Counted from the stretch's first letter, positions 17,840-26,504 are shown. The stretch: DNA of 64,000 nucleotides from JBBECE01 sp040881985 (GCA_040881985.1 JBBECE010000028.1:1-64000), one strand, 5' to 3'. The notes: generated from the sequence alone by a model not told the origin. Program-made: numbers and translations.

Positions 17840-19501
17840 ATGACCACAACGATCAACGATCCGATCACCCTGGAAATCATCCAGAATTCGCTGCAGGCGA
17901 CGGCTGATGAGATGTTCGCGGCCATGCGCAAGACGGCGATGAGCTCGATCATCTACGAGGTGCTCGACATGGGTACCGGGATCACCGATGCCGGCGGCCG
18001 GCTGGCGAGTTCGGGGGCCGGCATTCCTGCCTTTATTGGGGTGCTCGACAAGGCCACCAAGGTCATAGTGAAGAAATTCGACAAACCGGGCGACATCGAG
18101 CCGGGCGATGTGTTCGCCACCAACGATCCCTATTACGGCGGTGTCACTCATCTGAACGACATCATCGTTGCAATGCCGGTTTTCGCCGGTGGGCGGATCA
18201 TCGCCTGGACCGCCAACATCGCCCACAATTCCGATGTCGGGGGTATGGCGCCGGGCTCGCTGACCGGAGAAGCCACCGAGATCTTCCAGGAGGGGCTGAG
18301 GCTGCCGGCCATCAAGATCATCTCGAAAGGCGAGCCGATCAGTTCCGTGATGGACATCATCAAGGTCAATTCGCGCATGCCTGACGTGCTGGAGGGCGAT
18401 GTCTGGGCGGCCATCGCTTCCGTGCGCATCGGGGCCAGGCGTCTGGTGGACCTGGCCGAAAAATACGGCATCGGCACATTCGAAAGCGCGGTCTCCTCGT
18501 TCATGGATTTCGGCGAGGAAGTCTCGCTCAAGGCGCTTGCGGACCTGCCCAAGGGGACGTTCGAATTGTCGGAAGAGCAGGACGACGGGCGGATTTTCAA
18601 CGTCAAGATCACCATCTCCGACACCGAATTCCTGGTCGATCTGCGGTCCAATCCCGACCAGTCCAACAGCCCGGTCAACACCAGCCGCGACGGCGTGATC
18701 GTCGCGGCGCAGATGATCTTCAAGTCCCTGACCGATGCCTATTCGCCGGCCAATGAGGGCTCGTTCCGGCCGATCCGGCTGCTGACCCGACCCGGCTCGG
18801 TTTTCGAGGTGAAGGAGCCGGCCCCGATCGGCTTTTACTACGAGATCGAGTTGCGGGTTTACGACCTGATGTGGCGTTGTCTGGCCAAGCACATGCCGGA
18901 CCGGCTGGCGGCCGGCCATTTCGCCTCGGTCTGCGGCACCTTCATCGGCGGCATCCATCCCGACACCGGGCGCCAGTATACCATCATCGAGCCGCAGCTG
19001 GGCGGGTGGGGCGCCAATCGCGGCAGGGACGGCAACAGCGCCATCTTCTGCGGCTTTCACGGCGAGACCTACAACTGCCCGGCCGAGATCAACGAGGCCC
19101 GCAACGGGCTGATGGTCGACCGGATGGAACTGAACGTCGAGCCGGGCGGGGAGGGCAAATTTACCGGCGGGCGGGGCATTGTGATGGACTACCGCATCCG
19201 TGGCGATAACGGCTTTCTCACTGCCGGCTATACGCGGTCAAAATTTCCACCTTGGGCGCTGGACGGCGGCCGCGAGGGCTCACCCAACTATTTGCAGGTG
19301 ATCCGTAAGGACGGATCAAGCGAAAACTACTCGTTTGTTTCGGGGCTGACGATGAATACCGACGATGTCATTCGGGTCGTCACCGGCAATGGCGGCGGCA
19401 TCGGCGATCCCAAGCAGCGGGACCGCGCCGCGATCGAGGAAGACATCCGCAACGGCCTGATCACCCGCGAACGGGCGGCCGAGGTTTATGGGCCGACCTG
19501 A
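17840..19501 (+). CDS. hyuB: Hydantoinase/oxoprolinase B subunit (first copy)
   Basis: A 553-residue HyuB/oxoprolinase-B-family protein. The N-terminal pattern DPITLEIIQNSLQATADEMF and RKTAMSSIIYEVLDMGTGITD, the FATNDPYYGGVTHLND motif and NTSRDGVIVAAQMIFK are family hallmarks. The start ATG 17840 lies 10 bases after the hyuA stop; a longer frame from 17720 would run inside hyuA without homology. With HyuA it should form the cyclic-amide hydrolase. A second, clearly related B-type gene is present at 21533 without its own A partner. Confidence 0.92.
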   Translation: MTTTINDPITLEIIQNSLQATADEMFAAMRKTAMSSIIYEVLDMGTGITDAGGRLASSGAGIPAFIGVLDKATKVIVKKFDKPGDIEPGDVFATNDPYYGGVTHLNDIIVAMPVFAGGRIIAWTANIAHNSDVGGMAPGSLTGEATEIFQEGLRLPAIKIISKGEPISSVMDIIKVNSRMPDVLEGDVWAAIASVRIGARRLVDLAEKYGIGTFESAVSSFMDFGEEVSLKALADLPKGTFELSEEQDDGRIFNVKITISDTEFLVDLRSNPDQSNSPVNTSRDGVIVAAQMIFKSLTDAYSPANEGSFRPIRLLTRPGSVFEVKEPAPIGFYYEIELRVYDLMWRCLAKHMPDRLAAGHFASVCGTFIGGIHPDTGRQYTIIEPQLGGWGANRGRDGNSAIFCGFHGETYNCPAEINEARNGLMVDRMELNVEPGGEGKFTGGRGIVMDYRIRGDNGFLTAGYTRSKFPPWALDGGREGSPNYLQVIRKDGSSENYSFVSGLTMNTDDVIRVVTGNGGGIGDPKQRDRAAIEEDIRNGLITRERAAEVYGPT

Positions 19502-19530
19502 TCGCCGGGTCGGCGCCGCGTGACATCCGA

Positions 19531-19552
19531 CCCGCCGGTCGTTGCCGGCGGG
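19531..19552 (+). repeat. Intercistronic stem-loop between hyuB and racemase gene
   Basis: CCCGCCGG and CCGGCGGG pair perfectly around the loop TCGTTG in the 102-base gap between the hyuB stop (19501) and the racemase start (19604). No T-run follows. It probably modulates mRNA processing or partial termination inside the operon. Confidence 0.5.
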
Positions 19553-19603
19553 CATCGACCGATAACAAGTACGGGATCTGCCCCGCACGAACCGGAGACA
19601 GCC

Positions 19604-20413
19604 ATGGCCGATAAGGACCCGCTCAAGATCATGTTCTTCAACCCCGTCGGCTCGAGCGACTACGACCCGGTATTCGCCGATATGGTCAAGAGCCACAGCC
19701 AGCCGGGCACCGAGGTCCATGTAACGTCGTTGCCCGCGGAGCAGGGGGCGTTCACCCACATCGAATATCGCGCCTACGAGGCGATGGTCACCCGGGGCAC
19801 GATCCGGGCCACCCGCGCAGCGGCGCGCGAGGGCTTTGATGCTTTCGTCATCGGTTGCTTTTACGACACCGCACTGCATGATGCGCGCGAAGTCTCCGGC
19901 GAAATGGTCGTCACTGCCCCATGCATGGCGTCCTGCGAGATCGCGGCGAGTCTGGCCAACCGTTTTGGGATCATTGTGGGGCGCCGCAAATGGGTGAACC
20001 AGATGCACGCGACGGTCCGCGATTACGGTTTTGGCGAGAGCGTCTCCGGCTTCTACCACGTCGAACTGGGCGTCACCGAGTTCCAGCGCGACCATGCCGA
20101 GACCGCGCGCCGGCTGGTCGCGGCCGGCCGCAAGGCGGTGGAGGAGGATTATGCCGAGGCGCTGATCCTGGGCTGCACGCTGGAGGTCGGGTTCTACAAG
20201 GATGTCGAGAGCGCGGTCGGGGTACCGGTGATCGATTCCTCGATCGCGGCGTTCAAACGGGCCGAATACGCGGCCAATCTGAAGCGGCAATGCGGCTGGA
20301 TCCCGTCACGCAAATGGTCTTGCGAGTCCCCGCCCGAGGACGAAATGGCCCGCATCGGCGGCTTCGATGGTAACGACATTTTCGGCAACCGCATCGTCGT
20401 CGAGGCGGCCTGA
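19604..20413 (+). CDS. Aspartate/glutamate/hydantoin racemase family protein
   Basis: A 269-residue member of the Asp/Glu/hydantoin racemase superfamily. The two opposed catalytic cysteines expected of the fold are visible in VTAPCMASCEIA (near residues 105-110) and in ILGCTLEVGF (near 190). CCGGAGACAGCC before the ATG at 19604 is a clear ribosome site. In hydantoin pathways this enzyme inverts the alpha carbon so that both enantiomers are used, which fits its place between two hyuB genes and a peptidase. Aspartate racemase or arylmalonate-type activity are alternatives that cannot be excluded from sequence. Confidence 0.88.
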   Translation: MADKDPLKIMFFNPVGSSDYDPVFADMVKSHSQPGTEVHVTSLPAEQGAFTHIEYRAYEAMVTRGTIRATRAAAREGFDAFVIGCFYDTALHDAREVSGEMVVTAPCMASCEIAASLANRFGIIVGRRKWVNQMHATVRDYGFGESVSGFYHVELGVTEFQRDHAETARRLVAAGRKAVEEDYAEALILGCTLEVGFYKDVESAVGVPVIDSSIAAFKRAEYAANLKRQCGWIPSRKWSCESPPEDEMARIGGFDGNDIFGNRIVVEAA

Positions 20414-20430
20414 TCAGGGAGTGAATTCAG

Positions 20431-21528
20431 ATGACAGACAGCAAAGCACGGCTGGCGAAAGTTCGCGCCGCGATGCGAGAAACCGGCGCCGACCTACTGG
20501 CCATCGGACCGGGCGCGCATATGCAATGGCTGCTCGGGTTCCATCCCCATGCCGACGAACGGCCCTGCCTCTTTCTCGCTGGCCCTGAAAAAGAGACCTT
20601 TCTAATGCCGGGGCTGAACGCGGAAGGGTCGCGCCAGTTCACCGATATCGAATTCCATACCTGGTCGGATGACGACGGGCCGAATTCGGCGCTCGCCGCT
20701 GCCTTGGCGGCGATCGATGCGCGAAGCGCCGTCAACTTGGTGATCGACGAGACAATGCGCGCGGACTTCGCGCTCTTGCTGCTCGAGGCCCTGCCCGGCG
20801 CCCGCCCCAGCTTCACCGACCGGACGGTCGGGGCGATGCGGATGCGCAAGGACGAGGATGAATGCGCCCGACTGAAAATGAGTGCCGCCATTGCTGACCG
20901 TGCCATGGGCAAGGCGTTCGCCGCCATCCGTCCCGGGGTGACCGAGCTGGAGCTCGCCCAGGTGGTGCGCGACCACTTTGCTTCGGAAGGCGCCGTGCCC
21001 GGTTTCTGGATCGTCGGGGCAGGCGGCAACGGCGCGTTTCCGCACCACCAGACGGGTGATCGCACGCTCGAGACCGGCGAGGCGGTGGTCATCGATATCG
21101 GCGGTATCATGGGCGGGTATCCCAGCGACATCACCCGCATGGCGGTGGTCGGGCACCCACCGGAAGGCTACGCCCGGATCCATGACATCGTCGAGAGCGC
21201 GGTGCAGGCGGCGCTGCGAGCGGCGCGGCCCGGCGTCAGGGCCAAACAGGTCGACGCCGCGGCGCGCAGCGTCATCGCCGAGGCCGGTTATGGCGACTAT
21301 TTCGTCCACCGTACCGGCCACGGCATGGGCCTTGACGGTCACGAGCCACCCTACATCACCGCGACATCCGAGACTGTGCTTGAGGAAGGAATGGTGTTCT
21401 CGATCGAGCCGGGGATTTACCTGCCCGACCGTTTCGGCATCCGGCTCGAAGACATCGTCATCCTGCGCGCGGACGGGCCGGAAGTCCTTTCGTCCCTGCC
21501 CCGCAATCTCTTCGTGGCGGCGGATTAG
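20431..21528 (+). CDS. M24-family metallopeptidase (Xaa-Pro dipeptidase/creatinase-like)
   Basis: A 365-residue pita-bread-fold enzyme. The N-terminal creatinase-like domain covers about 1-130; the catalytic domain carries the metal ligands in VVIDIGGIMGGYPSDITR (two Asp), HRTGHGMGLDGHE (His), FSIEPGIY (Glu) and RLEDIVI (Glu). The set is complete, so a metal-dependent peptidase or creatinase-type hydrolase is likely. It lies 17 bases after the racemase gene and 4 bases before the second hyuB, in the same operon. With putA divergent upstream, release of proline from a small peptide or conjugate is attractive but inferential. Confidence 0.9.
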   Translation: MTDSKARLAKVRAAMRETGADLLAIGPGAHMQWLLGFHPHADERPCLFLAGPEKETFLMPGLNAEGSRQFTDIEFHTWSDDDGPNSALAAALAAIDARSAVNLVIDETMRADFALLLLEALPGARPSFTDRTVGAMRMRKDEDECARLKMSAAIADRAMGKAFAAIRPGVTELELAQVVRDHFASEGAVPGFWIVGAGGNGAFPHHQTGDRTLETGEAVVIDIGGIMGGYPSDITRMAVVGHPPEGYARIHDIVESAVQAALRAARPGVRAKQVDAAARSVIAEAGYGDYFVHRTGHGMGLDGHEPPYITATSETVLEEGMVFSIEPGIYLPDRFGIRLEDIVILRADGPEVLSSLPRNLFVAAD

Positions 21529-21532
21529 GTCG

Positions 21533-23107
21533 ATGCCGGCGGGCTCGGACGATCCGGTCACGGCCACCGTAATCCAGGCCGGCCTGGTGGCCGCCGCCGA
21601 CGAAATGTTCGCGGTTCTGAAAAAGACCGCGATGAGTCCGATCATCTACGAAGTGCTTGATGTCGGCACCGGGGTGACCGACGCTCACGGGGCGCTGCTG
21701 AGTTCGGGGGCTGGCATTCCGACCTTTGTCGGCGTGCTGGACAAGGCGGTGAAGCGGATCCTCGCGCTGCATGGCCCGCAGGCCATCCGCGACGGCGATA
21801 TGTTCATCACTAACGATCCCTATTTCGGTGGCGTCACCCACCTTAGCGACGTCGTCGTGGCCCTGCCGGTGTTCCACGACGGCTTGCTTGTGGCCTGGAC
21901 CGCCTCGATCGCCCACTGGAATGACATCGGCGGCAAGACCCCCGGCTCGATGGCTGTCGATGTGTCCGAAATCTTCCAGGAGGGGCTGCGGCTGCCGGCG
22001 GTCAGGCTGTTCGACGCTGGCACCCTGTTGCAATCGGTTGTTGACATCATCACCGTCAATTCGCGCCTGCCGGATTTCGTGATCGGGGACCTGTGGGCCC
22101 AGATCGCGGCCAGCCGCCGCGCGGCGACCCGCATCCGCGGGCTGGTCGAAACCTTTGGGGCGAAGGCCTATCGCGCGGCGCTGGCGCGCCTATTCGAGGA
22201 AGGCGAGCGGCGGGGCCGGGCCGGGCTGGAAGGCTTGCCGCATGGCACGTTCAAGATCGAGGAGGAACAAGATGATGGCGCCCTCTGGCGCGCTGCCATC
22301 ACGATCTCGTCCGACCAGTTCCTGGTCGACCTGACCGGCAACCCCCGCCAGCGCGAAGCGCCCTTCAATACCAGCCGCGACGGGGCGATAATTTCGGCCC
22401 AGATCCTCTTCAAGGCGCTGACCGATCCGACCCTGTTCGCCAATGAGGGCTCTTTCCGGGCGCTCAAGGTAGTCACCGAGCCGGGAACGATCTTTCATGC
22501 CGAGGGTAGCGCCCCGCACGGCTATTACTTCGAGACCCGAATCCGGCTGTTCGACATGCTGTGGCAATGCCTGGCGCGGGTGATGCCTGAGCGCCTGCCG
22601 GCGGGGCATTTCGCGTCGATCTGCGGCACCGTGATCGCCGGCGAGCATCCCGACACGGGCCGGCGGTTCACCATGGTCGAGCCGCAAATGGGCGGCTGGG
22701 GTGCGACCTCGGCGCGCGATGGGCTGGACGCGATGTATTCGGCTAGTCACGGGGACACGTTCAACTGCCCGGTCGAAATCTGCGAGGCCCGGTACGGCAT
22801 CGAAGTCGGCTACAAGCGGCTGAACGGATCGGCCGAAGGGGGCGGTCTACATCGCGGCGGCAGGGGCCTGTCGCTGAGCTACCGGCCACGCGGCACTTCG
22901 GTGCTCTCGGCGGGCTACACCCGCAACCGAAAGCCGGTCTGGGGGCTGCTGGGGGGCGGGGACGGCGGCCGCAATTCCCTTTCGGTGGTTCGCAGCAACG
23001 GCGATCGGCAGGAGTTCGCCTTCGCCAGCGGCGTGGTTGTCCGGCCCGGCGACGAGATCGTGATCAGCACTGCCAACGGCGGCGGTTGGCGCCCGGCGGC
23101 CGACTAG
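21533..23107 (+). CDS. Hydantoinase/oxoprolinase B subunit (second copy)
   Basis: A 524-residue HyuB-family protein closely similar to the first copy along its whole length (EMFAVLKKTAMSPIIYEVLD, FITNDPYFGGVTHLSD, FNTSRDGAIISAQILFK, CEARYGIEVGYKRLNG). It is about 29 residues shorter, mainly at the C-terminus. The ATG at 21533 is 4 bases after the M24 stop; a longer frame from 20978 lies inside the M24 gene and is rejected. There is no second HyuA gene in the window, so it may share HyuA with the first copy or work on its own. It ends the operon just before a small hairpin. Confidence 0.9.
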   Translation: MPAGSDDPVTATVIQAGLVAAADEMFAVLKKTAMSPIIYEVLDVGTGVTDAHGALLSSGAGIPTFVGVLDKAVKRILALHGPQAIRDGDMFITNDPYFGGVTHLSDVVVALPVFHDGLLVAWTASIAHWNDIGGKTPGSMAVDVSEIFQEGLRLPAVRLFDAGTLLQSVVDIITVNSRLPDFVIGDLWAQIAASRRAATRIRGLVETFGAKAYRAALARLFEEGERRGRAGLEGLPHGTFKIEEEQDDGALWRAAITISSDQFLVDLTGNPRQREAPFNTSRDGAIISAQILFKALTDPTLFANEGSFRALKVVTEPGTIFHAEGSAPHGYYFETRIRLFDMLWQCLARVMPERLPAGHFASICGTVIAGEHPDTGRRFTMVEPQMGGWGATSARDGLDAMYSASHGDTFNCPVEICEARYGIEVGYKRLNGSAEGGGLHRGGRGLSLSYRPRGTSVLSAGYTRNRKPVWGLLGGGDGGRNSLSVVRSNGDRQEFAFASGVVVRPGDEIVISTANGGGWRPAAD

Positions 23108-23110
23108 CGG

Positions 23111-23128
23111 GACGCCGTTGCCGGCGTC
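23111..23128 (+). terminator. Stem-loop after the operon (possible terminator)
   Basis: GACGCCG/CGGCGTC form a 7-base stem with a TTGC loop 3 bases after the second hyuB stop. There is no T-tract, so efficient intrinsic termination is uncertain; position at the end of a long operon is the main support. Confidence 0.4.
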
Positions 23129-23490
23129 ATCGGCCCGAGACCGATGGACCATTTGTCGGCATCGATCGGGCGGGTCCCGGTGCGGGCTACATGTGAGCCG
23201 CGTCCGGACGCGAGATTTCCTTCTGCCGGCGGCGCACGCCTCGCCCTCGGAACAGAACCATCGATACCCGATCCGGGCCAAGATTGGCGCCTAGCCGCAA
23301 TGCTTGTGGCCGGGTACGTGAAAGAGGCGCTTGCCGGCATTCCGGCTGAACTTGCGCTTAAGGTTACAGGCGTCGGATACATTAACAGAGACCGGTTCGC
23401 GGCCGACTACATCCACCGGCCTGAGTGTTCGCTGTCCTCAGCACCTGACACCCGTTCGCGTTGGTCTGACAGCACTTCAGCAGGGTCATA
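23129..23490. other. Intergenic region without a recognisable gene
   Basis: About 360 bases between the second hyuB and the integrase remnant. An open stretch on the + strand near 23300-23410 (AMLVAGYVKEALAGIPAELA, then YINRDRFAADYIHRP) reads like protein but belongs to no family I recognise and lacks a good start. It may be a decayed fragment. No tRNA or attachment-site duplication was found. Confidence 0.3.
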
Positions 23491-24063
23491 TCAGAGCTGG
23501 CCCTCGACCCACTCGTGGTTCGCGGATCGCTCGCTGTGTTCCGCGATTGTTTGGACGAATGCCGCCCACGCCTCCATGAGTCTCGAGCGCTTTTCGAGCG
23601 CATCCTCGCGTCGATAGGCTTGCTCTGTTGCGTCGCCGACGCGATGGGCAAGGGCGGCCTCAGCAACGTCGCGGGGAAACTCGGTTTGATCGCCGGCCCA
23701 ATCCCGAATGGCGGAGCGAAAACCATGAACGGTGTTTTGGTCAGCCTTGAGGCGTCGCATCAGCATGGTCATCGCCGATGAGGAGTTGGGCCGACCCCGC
23801 TTCTGGCCGGGAAAGACAAAGTCCGAGATCTTTCGATCGAGTAGTTGCCGCAGGATGTCCGTTGCGGCGCCGGAAAGCGGCACGCGGTGTTGCCTACCGG
23901 CCTTCATGCGCCCTGCAGGGACGGTCCAAACCGCTTGTCAGCGGTCAATCTCCTCCCATCCTGCGTTGAGCATTTCACCTGTCCGGGCGGCCGATAGAAT
24001 CAGAAACTCCAGCGCTCGGGCTGCGATCGCGGCCCAACCCGGCCGACGAGATGAGCGTGGCAT
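23491..24063 (-). pseudogene. P4-type tyrosine integrase, C-terminal remnant
   Basis: Reading leftwards from about 24063, the frame encodes the catalytic half of a P4-like integrase: AARALEFLILSAARTGEMLN (with the first catalytic Arg), an in-frame TGA after EEIDR (24063 side, near 23940), then QAVWTVPAGRMKAGRQHRVP, the HGFRSAIRDW segment (His-x-x-Arg) and HRVGDATEQAYRRED with the catalytic tyrosine, ending EGQL. The N-terminal arm-binding and core-binding regions are absent. The nonsense codon and truncation mark it as a dead gene left by an integrative element. It sits exactly between two catabolic modules, suggesting that one side arrived on the element. Confidence 0.78.
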
Positions 24064-24120
24064 TCACTGAAATCCCACCGCACCGGCTGGAACCGTACCC
24101 GCACAGGCAATCCCGGGAGT

Positions 24121-25218
24121 TTATTGCACCCTGCCACGCGCGGCGACGGCGACGGCGCCTAGCACCTCGGTGCCGCGGACAAATACGACCCGGTCGAATA
24201 GGTTGCTGACCGGGCAGACGTGATTGGGTGTCACGGCCACGAGGTCACCGACCGAGGGTTTGGCGTCCACGTCCGAAAGATCGAGATAGCCGTGTTCCTC
24301 ATTCACATTATAGACCCGGGCGTCTCCAAGCGAATGCACTACTCCGTAACCCTGCAATCCCAGCAGATCGCTGGTTAACGCCTTGGATCCGGCGTCGATG
24401 ATGGCCCGCTCCGCTACCGGGCGGCTAACAACCGTCGCAAGCACGCTCAGCGCGCAGTCCTGAAAACCGCAAGCACCCAGTTCGATCAGTGATCGATCGA
24501 AGTAGACGTAGGTTCCGGCCCGGTACTCGGTGACGCCGGCGAGGCCCTCGTCCTTCCACATGTCCGGCGAGCCCCCCGTGCTGATGTTTGCGGTTTCAAT
24601 ACCGGCCCGAAGAGCCAGATCGCGGGCTTCAAGCAGAAACGCATTAGCTTCGGCGCGCCCGCCGGCGCGCGGGTAGGTCATCAGCCCGCCGTATGAGACG
24701 CCCGGAGCCGCATCGATCTGGCGAGCCAGCGTCGCTGCGGCTTCCGGCGTTTGCACGCCGTTGCGCCGGGCGCCGGTGTCGCACTCGACCAGAACCGAAA
24801 TCTCGCGCCCCGCGGCGATACCGGCAGCGCCGAGTCCGCGAACCACATCCGTGCCATCGGCAACGACCGAAATCTCCGAACGCCGGGCCAGATCGGTCAA
24901 TCGTTTCAGCTTGACGTCACCGACGACATTGAAGGTCAAAAGAACGTCGGAAATTCCCGCGTCGACCATCACTTCGGCTTCGCCGAGTTTCTGGACGCAA
25001 ATGCCCTTTGCCCCGAGCGCGATCTGGTAGCTGGCAAGCGGAACCAGCTTGTGAGTCTTGACGTGCGGCCGGTTGGCGATGCCAAGTTCATCGCATCGCG
25101 ACTGCCAGCGCCTCAGATTCCGGTCGACTATGTCGATATCGATGATTGGGACTGGCGTTTCGAGTTCGCTGATGGATCGACCGGCCGGCTCGAACTGGAA
25201 ATAGTCTTCGATGGACAT
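24121..25218 (-). CDS. D-threonine aldolase / D-serine dehydratase-like PLP enzyme (copy 2)
   Basis: A 365-residue fold-III PLP enzyme, gap-free collinear with copy 1 at 2047-3144 and very similar throughout (for example ISDxLxTFN, LVECDTGA, GGSPDMWKDEGL, VYNVNEEHGYLDLS). The PLP lysine is Lys54 in RPHVKTHK, and the HxC metal motif is in NHVCPVSNLFD. The ATG at 25218 was chosen by matching copy 1; an extension to 25320 would have a basic, unrelated N-terminus. It is the last gene of the - strand transporter operon and is preceded by the fossil start of an SDR gene, repeating the SDR/PLP pairing seen at 1269-3144. Confidence 0.88.
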   Translation of the reverse strand: MSIEDYFQFEPAGRSISELETPVPIIDIDIVDRNLRRWQSRCDELGIANRPHVKTHKLVPLASYQIALGAKGICVQKLGEAEVMVDAGISDVLLTFNVVGDVKLKRLTDLARRSEISVVADGTDVVRGLGAAGIAAGREISVLVECDTGARRNGVQTPEAAATLARQIDAAPGVSYGGLMTYPRAGGRAEANAFLLEARDLALRAGIETANISTGGSPDMWKDEGLAGVTEYRAGTYVYFDRSLIELGACGFQDCALSVLATVVSRPVAERAIIDAGSKALTSDLLGLQGYGVVHSLGDARVYNVNEEHGYLDLSDVDAKPSVGDLVAVTPNHVCPVSNLFDRVVFVRGTEVLGAVAVAARGRVQ

Positions 25219-25225
25219 GCGCCGA

Positions 25226-25348
25226 CTATGCCGGATCAATCCGGAAATCGGCACATTTCGGGTGCGAGCGCGACGCGATCGCAAAGCCGAAGCTTCCGGC
25301 GGAACCGGTGACCAGCGCAATCTTGTTCTCGAACCTTCCGGCGCTCAC
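25226..25348 (-). pseudogene. Truncated SDR dehydrogenase remnant (N-terminus only)
   Basis: From GTG at 25348 the - strand encodes about 40 residues beginning VSAGRFENKIALVTGSAGSF and then GFAIAS, which is a recognisable first beta-strand and glycine-rich loop of a short-chain dehydrogenase. After that the sequence no longer looks like an SDR and stops at TAG 25226-25228, 8 bases before the copy-2 aldolase start. A GAGGAG ribosome site lies 10 bases upstream of the GTG. The remainder of the gene has been deleted. Its position matches the intact SDR placed before copy 1. Confidence 0.7.
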
Positions 25349-25409
25349 TCGATTTCAACTCCTCGGGCCCACGCCGCCAGCGCCGGGCGCGTCACGGCGC
25401 AAGAACCGC

Positions 25410-26504
25410 TCAAGCCAAGGTCACGACCTGTTCGGTCCTGATGCTTTCCTCCGCCGCCAGGACGATCCGCAGGCTGTTCACGGCCGCCTGCATGGATTCG
25501 GTCAGGTCGAGATCCTCACGAATGGCTTTCAGGAAGAATTCTTGCTCGCGGTCGCACAACTGCTGATGATCGGGTTCATCGTCCATCATCAGGATCTCGT
25601 CAGCCCTGACGAAGTTCTTGTTCTCGTCCACCGCCGCATAATGTATTTTGAGGGCGTTGGTCTTTGTGTGCTGATCGATGTCGGCGGAATCCGAAACCTT
25701 GTCGCTTTTCGCTCCGCCCTGCCCGTCCTGCGGCACGACGATCGAGACAGCGCCCTTGGGGCCCACCACGTCCTTCACGAAGAACGCGGTCTCGCTCATC
25801 ATCGGGCCCCAGCCGGCCTCGTACCAGCCCACCGAGCCGTCGTCAAAGGTGACGTGCAGGTGCCCGTAATTCTGTTTGGCCGCGTCGTCCCAGAGCTTGG
25901 CGCCGATCCCGTGCACTCGCACCGGCTTGGCGCCGGTGAGTTGGCACATCACGTCGACGTAATGGACCCCGCAATCCACGATCGGGATCAGCGAGTCGAT
26001 CAGGTTCTTATGCCACAGCCAGGCCGCACCGCTGCTCTGCTGGTTGAGATTGAGCCGCATCGCCAAGGGCTTGCCCAGCGATTTGCCGACCTCGATGAAT
26101 TTCATCCACGATGGATGCACCCGCAGGATGTAGCCCAGTACCAGCTTGCGGTCGTGTCGGCGAGCTGCGGCGACGACCGCCTCGGCATCGACGATATTGG
26201 TCGCAATGGGCTTCTCCATGAACACATGGCAGCCCGCTTCCAAGGCCTTGATCCCGTACTCGGCATGGGTGTTCGGCCAGGTATTGATCGAGACCGCGTC
26301 CGGCCGGGTGGCCTTCAGCGCCGCGTCAAAATTGTCGAAGCGCGGGTAGTCCGCGAGTTCCGCCGGCAGGGCGGTACGGGTCATGATGCTCCGGCTGACC
26401 AGGCCGACGATCTCGAAGCCGTCCAGCCTATGGTACGCCTTGGCGTGCGAAATTCCCATGTTGCCGACGCCGACGACAAGGACCTTGATTGGATCGGCCA
26501 TCAT
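25410..26504 (-). CDS. Gfo/Idh/MocA-family oxidoreductase
   Basis: A 364-residue NAD(P)-dependent dehydrogenase. The Rossmann motif is VVGVGNMGISHAKAYHRL near the start, the EKP motif is FMEKPIATN near residue 95, and a VDCGVHYVDVM segment near 180 carries the His/Asp active-site region. Such enzymes oxidise sugars, inositols or amino-sugar derivatives. ATG ATG occurs at 26504/26501; AAGGAG lies 5 bases upstream of the first, which is used. It follows the binding-protein gene after an intergenic stem-loop and precedes the SDR remnant and aldolase-like gene. Confidence 0.9.
   Translation of the reverse strand: MMADPIKVLVVGVGNMGISHAKAYHRLDGFEIVGLVSRSIMTRTALPAELADYPRFDNFDAALKATRPDAVSINTWPNTHAEYGIKALEAGCHVFMEKPIATNIVDAEAVVAAARRHDRKLVLGYILRVHPSWMKFIEVGKSLGKPLAMRLNLNQQSSGAAWLWHKNLIDSLIPIVDCGVHYVDVMCQLTGAKPVRVHGIGAKLWDDAAKQNYGHLHVTFDDGSVGWYEAGWGPMMSETAFFVKDVVGPKGAVSIVVPQDGQGGAKSDKVSDSADIDQHTKTNALKIHYAAVDENKNFVRADEILMMDDEPDHQQLCDREQEFFLKAIREDLDLTESMQAAVNSLRIVLAAEESIRTEQVVTLA

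Noticed and set aside
16165..17952. 595-codon frame opposite hyuA
   Set aside because: It is the antisense of hyuA; the composition is typical of GC-skewed shadow frames.
23144..23617. 157-codon + strand frame between hyuB2 and the integrase
   Set aside because: It runs into the integrase remnant on the other strand and matches no family; only a short central stretch looks protein-like.
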